From NCBI GenBank assembly GCA_027001105.1, contig JALTMZ010000104.1, positions 1 to 5,227 of the forward strand: a DNA stretch of 5,227 bases, in the 5' to 3' direction. The position numbers and the translations under genes are program-made. Positions 1 to 5,227 of the stretch are shown piece by piece. The notes under the pieces are model-generated. The model was not told the origin of the DNA. It saw only the letters and a list, made by a program, of their open reading frames with translations, and did no database searches. Positions within the stretch are counted from its first letter, which is position 1; the number at the start of each line of letters is the position of its first letter. This stretch comes from Thermococcus sp. (GTDB lineage: Archaea > Methanobacteriota_B > Thermococci > Thermococcales > Thermococcaceae).

Positions 1-1052
1 ACAACAAGCCTCCAGTGATAGTGATTCTCTATCCAGAGAACAAAACGTATGATCACAACGTAACCTTTGTGGAGGTTAAAGTTTACGATGAGTCAGACAT
101 CGAATGGGTTAAAGCGGAGCTTGATGACATCATATATAACATGACGTTTACTAATGGAACGTGGATTGTCAATATAACAGCTTCAGATGGGAACCATACG
201 CTCATAGTTATGGCTTCGGATATCTATGGAAACATCGGCTCGGCTAATTTGAGCTTTGCAGTCAACACAAGCATCAGAATAATTGAGGAAGGGAACACAA
301 CAGTTACGATAATTCCAGGAGAGATTGAGAGTGAAGCCAAGATTGAGAATGACACAGTTAGCATAACCATAACCCTTCAGGGTGCAACTCATTTATTCAC
401 ACTTCCAAAGCAACCACGGATTATAATCGATGAGAGAGTGTCAGAGAATCCATGGTTGGCAATATACAGCAATGCAAGGATGATGAAAACATTTGAAGAA
501 CTTTCGCAGATAACAAGAGGATCGGAGGTTTATAATGTTAAGAAGATTACGATGGATGTTAATGTTTCAGAGGGAGGATACGCTGTAATTCTGATTCCTC
601 TATATGGAATGAAACCTGTCAGTGTTACGATAGAGAAGAATATCACGAGATATGAGCTGACAACGAAAATGAATGAATACGGGTACTATGGAATACTTGG
701 TAATTATCTCTACATAGTGGTCTTCGATGATCCTGTAATTGAGGTAACATTAGAACAACTAGATGCTGAGAAAACAGAGGCTTTACAGTTAGCACTATGG
801 AAAAATCTTGGATTTGTATGGAAAGCTTACTACTTGCGGCTAAAGAAAGAATTTGAAGAGTTGCTTTCCAATGTTACGAATACAACTATGGTTCAGGATG
901 TCATAGTTCTTCACGAACAAGCTGAGATATACTTTAATGAAGCTGAAAAGTATGATCCAATGATTAACCCAATAATGTATAGCATATACATGAGGAAGGC
1001 ATATCTAACAGAGAAAGAGGCTCTCAAACTGCTTAAAAAGCATATTGGCTAA
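1..1052 (+). CDS. C-terminal part of a secreted, Ig-like-domain surface protein (5' partial)
   Basis: The frame is open from the window edge (first full codon at base 3, reading NKPPVIVILYPENK), so the GTG at base 15 is internal and the real start lies upstream. 349 residues are visible. Residues about 5-90 resemble a bacterial Ig-like (Big_7-type) domain: a YPENKTY opening, a VKVYDESDIEWV strand pair, then DGNHTLIVMASDIYGNIG, the usual 'D-G-x-h-t-l-x-v-x-A-x-D-x-x-G-N' ending. A beta-rich region of no recognised family follows (about 90-250), then a charged, probably helical tail (about 255-349). There are 14 N-X-S/T sequons, 10 of them in the first 116 residues, which fits an N-glycosylated protein outside the membrane. 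No C-terminal transmembrane anchor is visible, so attachment, if any, must be N-terminal or non-covalent. The catalytic or binding part, if there is one, is outside the window; a surface protease, binding protein or S-layer-associated protein are all possible. Coding is well supported; function is not. Confidence 0.8.
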   Translation, partial: NKPPVIVILYPENKTYDHNVTFVEVKVYDESDIEWVKAELDDIIYNMTFTNGTWIVNITASDGNHTLIVMASDIYGNIGSANLSFAVNTSIRIIEEGNTTVTIIPGEIESEAKIENDTVSITITLQGATHLFTLPKQPRIIIDERVSENPWLAIYSNARMMKTFEELSQITRGSEVYNVKKITMDVNVSEGGYAVILIPLYGMKPVSVTIEKNITRYELTTKMNEYGYYGILGNYLYIVVFDDPVIEVTLEQLDAEKTEALQLALWKNLGFVWKAYYLRLKKEFEELLSNVTNTTMVQDVIVLHEQAEIYFNEAEKYDPMINPIMYSIYMRKAYLTEKEALKLLKKHIG

Positions 1053-1069
1053 TTTTCTTTGGCTTTTTT
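1053..1069 (+). terminator. T-rich archaeal terminator after the surface-protein gene
   Basis: Directly after the TAA stop there is a run of four T, CTTT, GGC and then six T (1064-1069). No GC hairpin precedes it. Archaeal RNA polymerase terminates intrinsically on such T stretches, so this is the likely 3' end of the upstream transcript. The position is inferred from composition only. Confidence 0.6.
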
Positions 1070-1074
1070 AATTT

Positions 1075-1116
1075 ATTATCATGACTTTGATAATTGTTAA
1101 CCTTTTTCAAATTATC
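1075..1116. promoter_or_regulatory. Three alternating ATTATC/GATAAT elements, possible operator
   Basis: ATTATC occurs at 1075-1080, its reverse complement GATAAT at 1089-1094, and ATTATC again at 1111-1116. The last two extend to a perfect 7-base inverted repeat, GATAATT (1089-1095) and AATTATC (1110-1116), with a 14-base spacer that contains the palindrome GTTAAC (1096-1101). The cluster lies just upstream of the TATA-like boxes of the winged-helix regulator gene, where an archaeal activator or autoregulator would bind. The region is AT-rich, so chance is a real alternative, and the first element sits close to the terminator of the preceding gene. Confidence 0.35.
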
Positions 1117-1120
1117 CAGC

Positions 1121-1142
1121 GATGAACATAAAAACATAAAAT
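1121..1142 (+). promoter_or_regulatory. Putative BRE/TATA promoter of the STAND regulator gene
   Basis: GATGAA (1121-1126) is followed by the octamer ACATAAAA repeated twice in tandem (1126-1133 and 1134-1141). Either copy could serve as a TATA box. The second (CATAAAAT, 1135-1142) ends 34 bases before the ATG, the same gap as between TATA-like box and chosen start in the fumarase promoter in this window. That predicts transcription starting around 1163 with a short leader holding only the ribosome binding site. Match to the archaeal consensus is moderate. Confidence 0.4.
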
Positions 1143-1161
1143 GCATAATTAGATTAAACAA

Positions 1162-1170
1162 GGGAAGGTG
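1162..1170 (+). promoter_or_regulatory. Ribosome binding site of the STAND regulator gene
   Basis: GGGAAGGTG ends six bases before the ATG at 1177. The GGTG core matches the anti-Shine-Dalgarno end of archaeal 16S rRNA and supports this ATG as the start. The same GGTG plus six-base geometry is seen at the fumarase gene. Confidence 0.7.
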
Positions 1171-1176
1171 TAGGTA

Positions 1177-3453
1177 ATGAACACTCCCCAGCTAATGAAA
1201 GTTCTCTCCAGTGAAGTAAATCTTCAGATTTTATCTATTCTTAAATCTGGATCATTTAACCCCAGAGAACTTGCGAGGATTCTTCAAAAGGATGAGACCG
1301 ATATCTCAAGACGTTTAAAGATGTTGGAGAGAGTGGGGTTGGTTGAAGGTAAATGGACGAGAGTTAGGGGGAAGAACATCAGAGTTTATTCCTTAAAAGT
1401 TGGGGAGGTTAAAATTAGCTTTGGGCCTGGAGAAGTGATAATCAAAACTTCTGAGAATAAAAGCTATGAAGTGCCTCTCCTTGAAAGCAAGATACCAAAT
1501 GTGGAGAAATTCTTCGGAAGAAAGACTGAGGTAGAGACATTGTTATCCTCAGAAAAAGCTGTAATAGTAATCTACGGAATAGCTGGAATTGGAAAAACGA
1601 CTTTGGCAGCAAAAGTTTTTGGAAATGCTTTCTGGTACCAGATGAGCGAAGTTGATAGTTTTGATTATTTTGTCTGGCAGGTTGGTTTGTTTTTAAACAC
1701 CCTTGATTATTCTCTGCTTTTGGAATACTTGAGAAGTGGAGGTAGAGAAGAAAGGGATATATTTGAGCTGATGCTGGAAGGGGTAGAAAATACAAAAGCC
1801 AAAATTGTCGTTGATGATGTTCATAAGTGCTCTGATGAAAAGATACTCAAGTTACTTTCATTTTTAGCTCTAAGGATAAGAAAGGGAAGGCTTGTTTTAA
1901 TATCCCGAGAAAAGTTACACCTTGGTGCTAGTGAAAATATTTTGTACTTCCACTTAAAGGGTCTCGATCTTGAGGATGCGTATGCCCTCTTAAAGGCGAA
2001 AGGCTTGCATCTTGACGTATCTGACTTTGCTGAGATTTACAATTTAACAAAGGGTCATCCTCTAGCTCTGACTCTCTTTGCGGGGGCATATAAGGATAAT
2101 CGAAAAATAAAAGCAGACAATGTTTTTGATTTTCTTTTTAATGAGGTGTATCAGCAGTTGAACTCTGATGAAAAGCTCATGCTTCAAATAATTTCTTTGT
2201 TTGATGAGCCTCTTGAATACGAGGCAATTAAGGTACTATATGGAAAGAAGAACTCATTTGTTGTCCTGTATTCTTTGTTAAACAAAGGAATAATCGAAAG
2301 GAGAGGGGAGGTTTACTTTCTCCATGATTTGCTCAAGGGTTTTGCAAGGGAACTAAGAGAAGTTGATGAAAGGGAATATTATTCGAGATATTTGGATTAT
2401 CTTTTGAAAAAGAATACTGCCAAGAATTTCTTGACAGCATTTAGATATGCAGTTAAGCTTGGCGATGAAAAAAGAATCAAAGATCTGACTGAGTTAAGAT
2501 TGAGGAAATTTAAGAGGGTCGTTCAGGATTTCCCCAATGCATACATGAAGATTCTCTTTCAGATTAAGAATAATCCCTACGCTAAAAAAGAATTGGGAAG
2601 TATATACTTTCAGAAGGGTTTCTTTGAAAAAGCTCTTAATCTTTGGCTTGAAATTAAGGATGAGGTTGATGGGATTCACAGGGCAGATGTCATAAGCTCC
2701 CTGACGGATGTTTACATGGAGCTTAATGATTTCAAGGAAGCGGAAAAATACTTGAAAGAGCTTGAAAGCATTGCAAAAAGTACAGATGACGTTGAGATAA
2801 AGTTCTGGTATTACGTGGAGCTTACGAAGTTCTATTTCTATATGGAAAAGCCTGAAGATGCCCTTAAAAGCGCTTTTAAAGAGCTTGAAATAATAAGAGA
2901 AATGGAAGCTTATCCAGAGCTTGAAAGTGCTGTTCTTCTTCATATCGGAGACATTTATGTCGAAATGGAGAAATTTGAAGAGAGTGTTAGATACTACATT
3001 CAATCTCTGGAGATTGCAAAAGCTTACAGTTTGACATTTATGGAACACGTTTCCTATATGGAACTCGCGAAAGTATATTATCACCTGGAGAACTACAAAA
3101 CCATGGTAGATTACGCAAGCAAAGCTGCAGATTACTTTTTGAGGATTAGGAACTACCGCAGAGCTGCTGATGCTCTTTCATATAGATGTCTCGCATATAT
3201 AGCATTAAGGAAGCTTGATAACGCTGAAAAAGATGCTGAAGGACTGATAAGAATTGCCCAAAGCACAAATTATCCTCTTGCATGGGCAGGATACATTTTC
3301 TTAGGGATTGTTAAGGAGCTTGAAGGTGAAGATGGAGGAGAATACTTTGAACTTGGAACGGAGAGACTAAAAGACTACTCTTGGCTTTATAGTGCTGTTT
3401 TGGAGGAAGTTGGGAAGGTATTTGATGTCTCAAAAATTACTGCCAGACCTTAG
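1177..3453 (+). CDS. Winged-HTH / STAND NTPase / TPR transcriptional regulator
   Basis: A 758-residue cytoplasmic protein with three parts. (a) Residues about 5-75 form an ArsR-like winged helix-turn-helix: helix at 10-23, NPRELARILQKD (28-39), recognition helix about 41-53, then a wing rich in Arg/Lys (59-73). (b) Residues about 107-395 form a STAND/NB-ARC-like ATPase: entry motif FFGR (112-115), Walker A GIAGIGKTT (134-142), Walker B IVVDD (210-214), sensor-like LVLISRE (239-245), GHPLAL (293-298, the 'GLPL' motif), and a winged-helix subdomain with LHD (382-384), which matches the 'MHD' switch motif. (c) Residues about 468-695 hold about six TPR-like helical pairs, for example 470-493, 503-530, 543-575, 583-616, 622-655 and 661-694. 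By family knowledge such proteins stay ADP-bound and closed until a ligand or partner reaches the sensor repeats, then exchange nucleotide and often oligomerise. MalT has the same logic but a C-terminal HTH. The inducer and targets are unknown. All core ATPase motifs are intact. The 3' end overlaps the convergent fumarase gene by 17 bases. Confidence 0.9.
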   Translation: MNTPQLMKVLSSEVNLQILSILKSGSFNPRELARILQKDETDISRRLKMLERVGLVEGKWTRVRGKNIRVYSLKVGEVKISFGPGEVIIKTSENKSYEVPLLESKIPNVEKFFGRKTEVETLLSSEKAVIVIYGIAGIGKTTLAAKVFGNAFWYQMSEVDSFDYFVWQVGLFLNTLDYSLLLEYLRSGGREERDIFELMLEGVENTKAKIVVDDVHKCSDEKILKLLSFLALRIRKGRLVLISREKLHLGASENILYFHLKGLDLEDAYALLKAKGLHLDVSDFAEIYNLTKGHPLALTLFAGAYKDNRKIKADNVFDFLFNEVYQQLNSDEKLMLQIISLFDEPLEYEAIKVLYGKKNSFVVLYSLLNKGIIERRGEVYFLHDLLKGFARELREVDEREYYSRYLDYLLKKNTAKNFLTAFRYAVKLGDEKRIKDLTELRLRKFKRVVQDFPNAYMKILFQIKNNPYAKKELGSIYFQKGFFEKALNLWLEIKDEVDGIHRADVISSLTDVYMELNDFKEAEKYLKELESIAKSTDDVEIKFWYYVELTKFYFYMEKPEDALKSAFKELEIIREMEAYPELESAVLLHIGDIYVEMEKFEESVRYYIQSLEIAKAYSLTFMEHVSYMELAKVYYHLENYKTMVDYASKAADYFLRIRNYRRAADALSYRCLAYIALRKLDNAEKDAEGLIRIAQSTNYPLAWAGYIFLGIVKELEGEDGGEYFELGTERLKDYSWLYSAVLEEVGKVFDVSKITARP

Positions 3454-4300
3454 TACTCCCTTCTTTGTCTATCTCTATGAATGCTTTTCTATGTGCCCAG
3501 CATTGAACTATTAATCCAACAGGTAGAGATGCTGGATGTCTGTGAGCGTATTCTATCTTAACGTCCAAAGCCGTTGTTCTACCCCCCATACCCATCGGCC
3601 CAATTCCGAGTGAGTTGACTTTATTAAGGATTTCCTCCTCTAACTGGGCAATTCTTTCATTCTCATGCCTCATTCCAAGAGGCCTTAAAAGTGATTTTTT
3701 GGCGAGTTTTAAAGCCAAATCTGCACTTCCCCCTATTCCAACACCAAGAATTACTGGTGGACATGGTTTCCCCCCACATTCCCTGACTCTCTCTATGACA
3801 AAGCGCTTAACGCCTTCAAAGCCTTCAGTTGGATTTAGCATTGCCAAAGCGGAGCAGTTTTCACTCCCGCCACCCTTAGGCAGAACTGCGATTCTGATAC
3901 TATCTCCATCAACAAGCTCCCAATGTATTATTGGCACAAACCTGCCAGTGTTATCTCTGGAATTTTTGTTCGTGAGAACATCAACAGCATTGGGTCTTAG
4001 GGGAACTTCTTGTGTGGCTCTTTTTGTAGCTTCAACCAAAATTTTCTTGATTTCTCCGAGATATGGGCTTTTAACTCCGGCATCAATAAAAAAAGTTATC
4101 GTCCCGGTATCTTGGCAGATTGGAATCTTCTCATTTTTGCTAATTTCAATTGATTTCAAGATATTCTCAAAATTAAATTTTGCAATTCTGCTTTCTTCTC
4201 TTTCATATGCCTCCTTAATTGCGTTGATGACATCTTCAGGAAGGTTTGTAACGGCTAATCGAATTGCCTCAATAACTGCCTCAGTGAGCTTTTCCTCCAA
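3437..4300 (-). CDS. Class I fumarate hydratase, alpha subunit
   Basis: Catalyses reversible hydration of fumarate to (S)-malate together with a separate beta subunit; an oxygen-sensitive cytoplasmic [4Fe-4S] enzyme. Numbering below is from the upstream GTG at 4309 (290 residues). The three expected cluster cysteines are present: C65 in PICQDTG, C152 in GGGSENCSAL and C183 in KPCPPVILGVGIGG; C178 is an extra one. PMGMGGRTTALDV (238-250) and the end region VGLIVQCWAHR are also typical. Length matches the usual 280-300-residue alpha subunit of two-subunit enzymes. I place the start at TTG 4300 (287 residues, beginning LEEKLTEAVIEAI read as Met) because a GGTG core lies six bases upstream, exactly as for the regulator gene; GTG codons at 4309 and 4306 are in frame but fall inside that Shine-Dalgarno. 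No beta subunit is visible: the downstream neighbour is the convergent regulator and the upstream one is a peptidase. The closest alternative is the alpha subunit of L-tartrate dehydratase or a mesaconase-type hydratase, which share these motifs. Confidence 0.9.
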   Translation of the reverse strand: MEEKLTEAVIEAIRLAVTNLPEDVINAIKEAYEREESRIAKFNFENILKSIEISKNEKIPICQDTGTITFFIDAGVKSPYLGEIKKILVEATKRATQEVPLRPNAVDVLTNKNSRDNTGRFVPIIHWELVDGDSIRIAVLPKGGGSENCSALAMLNPTEGFEGVKRFVIERVRECGGKPCPPVILGVGIGGSADLALKLAKKSLLRPLGMRHENERIAQLEEEILNKVNSLGIGPMGMGGRTTALDVKIEYAHRHPASLPVGLIVQCWAHRKAFIEIDKEGSTKVWQ

Positions 4301-4303
4301 TGA

Positions 4304-4310
4304 CACCACC
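4304..4310 (-). promoter_or_regulatory. Ribosome binding site that decides the fumarase start
   Basis: On the minus strand the sequence reads AAGGTGGTGTCATTG. The GGTG at 4310-4307 is six bases from the TTG at 4300. The two GTG codons (4309, 4306) are part of this Shine-Dalgarno and have no purine-rich site of their own, since GATATAA precedes them. TTG is therefore the better start, though a GTG start on a near-leaderless mRNA is possible. Confidence 0.6.
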
Positions 4311-4334
4311 TTATATCAACCTTCAGCTGTGTGG

Positions 4335-4350
4335 TTAATAAGTTTCATTC
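4335..4350 (-). promoter_or_regulatory. BRE/TATA promoter of the fumarase alpha gene
   Basis: The minus strand reads GAATGAAACTTATTAA. ATGAAA serves as a BRE-like element and CTTATTAA (4342-4335) as the TATA box. The box ends 34 bases before TTG 4300, which predicts a transcription start near 4313 and a leader of about 13 bases holding just the ribosome binding site. This suggests the gene is transcribed separately from the peptidase gene behind it. Confidence 0.55.
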
Positions 4351-4360
4351 AAAAAGAAAG
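4351..4360 (-). terminator. T-rich terminator of the M20 peptidase gene
   Basis: CTTTCTTTTT on the minus strand begins eight bases after the TAG stop of the peptidase. It has no hairpin, as is normal for archaeal intrinsic termination, and directly abuts the fumarase BRE, separating the two transcription units. Short, so only moderately supported. Confidence 0.45.
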
Positions 4361-4367
4361 AGGGGCA

Positions 4368-5227
4368 CTAAACCAGAGCTTTTAAAAAGTTTCTGTATAT
4401 CTCCTTAACCCGCCTTACTGAGCTTATACTGACCCACTCATCGGCAGAATGCCAGTTGCCTCCGATTGGACCAAAAACCAGAGTCGGTTTTCCCAAGTAA
4501 GTGCCAAAGTAGTTGAAATCTCCAACGCTCTTCCCATAAGTTACTTCAACCTCTTTGCCTGTTTTCTGTTTGAATGCTCGCTTAAACGTCTTCACAACTT
4601 TGAGATTTTCTTTGACGTAATAGGAAAGCATCTCTGGGGTGGGTCTTTTGAATTTTTCAATTTTCAGCTTGGCTTTTACTTCAAGTTTTTGGGAAAGCTT
4701 TTCGAGTGTTTTTCTAACAAATTCCCAGTCTTCTCCCACTACAGTATGTCTGTCGACTATTGCTTCTGCGTATTCCGGAACGCTTAATCCATCTGCTTTT
4801 CCTTTAATCTCAAGAGTGCAGAAACTCCCCATTCCCAACTTCCGATGCTTCTTCAGCTTTGCCTTATTTAAATTTGCAAGTAATTTTGAAAGCTCTTCTA
4901 TTGCATTAATACCCTCTTCAGGCCTTGCAGCGTGGGCTTTTTTGCCGAAAGCCTTAACTTGGATTACAAACCTTCCCCTTGCACCAAGCATAAGCTTTTC
5001 ATTTGTGGGCTCACCCACAAGAACAACATCAGCCTTTTCAAGCTTTTTGCTCTTAATCAGCTCCCAAGCACCTCGAGAGTATCCCTCTTCATCAACAACG
5101 GCAGTGAATATTACGTTAGGTCTTTCTCTCCGAGAAAGCTCAGCGATTTCAGCAAAAACGCTCATTAATGCTGCCAATCCACCTTTCATATCCGCACTTC
5201 CAAGACCATAAAATTTATCCCCTTCGA
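4368..5227 (-). CDS. M20-family metallopeptidase/deacylase, ArgE/DapE/LysK-like (5' partial)
   Basis: Zinc-dependent amidohydrolase of the M20 superfamily, which removes acyl or aminoacyl groups from amino acids or small peptides in the cytoplasm. The frame stays open to the window edge: before the ATG at 5189 it reads EGDKFYGLGSAD, which joins MKGG to give the metal-binding GLGSADMKGG motif, so that ATG is internal. Numbering from that Met: catalytic and metal pair VDEEGYSRG (E34, E35), metal-ligand region LVGEPTN (E60), lid/dimerisation domain about 71-180 opening with GARGRF and carrying the conserved AHAARPEEG (H86), and the final zinc ligand H247 in GGNWHSADEW. The first zinc histidine (the H-x-D motif) would lie outside the window. 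In the lid the usual D-x-R is D-R-H (146-148). Substrate cannot be decided: acetylornithine or acetyllysine deacetylase, succinyl-diaminopimelate desuccinylase, LysK-type carrier-protein hydrolase or a carboxypeptidase are candidates. No arginine or lysine biosynthesis gene is visible nearby. Confidence 0.88.
   Translation of the reverse strand, partial: EGDKFYGLGSADMKGGLAALMSVFAEIAELSRRERPNVIFTAVVDEEGYSRGAWELIKSKKLEKADVVLVGEPTNEKLMLGARGRFVIQVKAFGKKAHAARPEEGINAIEELSKLLANLNKAKLKKHRKLGMGSFCTLEIKGKADGLSVPEYAEAIVDRHTVVGEDWEFVRKTLEKLSQKLEVKAKLKIEKFKRPTPEMLSYYVKENLKVVKTFKRAFKQKTGKEVEVTYGKSVGDFNYFGTYLGKPTLVFGPIGGNWHSADEWVSISSVRRVKEIYRNFLKALV

Noticed and set aside
15..17. GTG as the start of the first gene
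   Set aside because: The frame is open upstream to the window edge and the preceding residues (NKPP) fit the opening of an Ig-like domain. No ribosome binding site lies in front of it.
1053..1176. A small RNA or tRNA gene in the longest spacer
   Set aside because: The spacer is AT-rich, with no GC-rich stem set as expected for a structured RNA from a hyperthermophile. Terminator, promoter and possible operator account for it.
2494..3084. 196-codon minus-strand open frame inside the regulator gene
   Set aside because: Antisense to the TPR region; its Phe/Cys/Ile-rich translation is what complementing Glu/Lys codons gives.
1177..3453. The STAND protein as an Avs-type antiviral defence protein
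   Set aside because: Antiviral STAND proteins carry a nuclease, protease or other toxic effector at the N-terminus. Here the N-terminal domain is a winged HTH and no other defence gene is nearby, so a transcription regulator is the simpler reading.
3615..4385. 256-codon plus-strand open frame opposite the fumarase gene
   Set aside because: It lies antisense to a gene with clear catalytic motifs, is rich in Ser/Leu/Phe as antisense translations often are, and has no recognisable domain or ribosome binding site.
5187..5189. ATG as the start of the M20 peptidase
   Set aside because: It is the Met of the conserved DMKGG metal-binding motif, and the frame continues with typical family residues (GLGSAD) to the window edge.
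4449..5211. Plus-strand open frames (4449-4787, 4639-5211, 4932-5168) opposite the peptidase gene
   Set aside because: All are antisense shadows of a gene with intact M20 motifs and show no family features.
1..5227. CRISPR array, insertion sequence or integrase-type attachment site
   Set aside because: No regularly spaced repeats, no transposase or integrase motifs and no long terminal inverted repeats were seen on either strand.

Overview
The window looks like a stretch of a hyperthermophilic euryarchaeal chromosome, most likely from the Thermococcales (Pyrococcus/Thermococcus group); Archaeoglobales cannot be excluded. This is inferred from AT-rich DNA, Lys/Glu-rich proteins with many AGA/AGG arginine codons, short 5' leaders with a GGTG Shine-Dalgarno core six bases before the start, archaeal BRE/TATA-like boxes about 34 bases before starts, and T-run terminators without hairpins. 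No marker gene fixes the genus.

Layout. (1) Bases 1-1052, plus strand: the C-terminal part of a larger secreted, probably heavily N-glycosylated surface protein with an Ig-like domain, followed by a T-rich terminator. (2) Bases 1053-1176: a 124-base spacer with three ATTATC/GATAAT elements in alternating orientation, a duplicated TATA-like octamer and a ribosome binding site. (3) Bases 1177-3453, plus strand: a 758-residue three-part regulator, with an N-terminal winged helix-turn-helix, a STAND/NB-ARC-like NTPase and a C-terminal TPR array. (4) Bases 3437-4300, minus strand: the alpha (catalytic, iron-sulphur) subunit of a class I fumarate hydratase; its 3' end overlaps the regulator tail to tail by 17 bases. 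It has its own promoter in the 58-67-base gap behind it. (5) Bases 4368-5227, minus strand: an M20 metallopeptidase/deacylase (ArgE/DapE/LysK-like superfamily), cut at its N-terminus by the window edge.

The genes do not form one obvious pathway. Fumarase and peptidase are co-directional, but a T-run and a good promoter lie between them, so they are probably separate transcription units. The most interesting object is the regulator: a signal-responsive ATPase switch with a DNA-binding head and a TPR sensor, preceded by a possible operator. Its targets cannot be read from this window. No RNA genes, CRISPR arrays, transposons or integrase-type attachment sites were seen.
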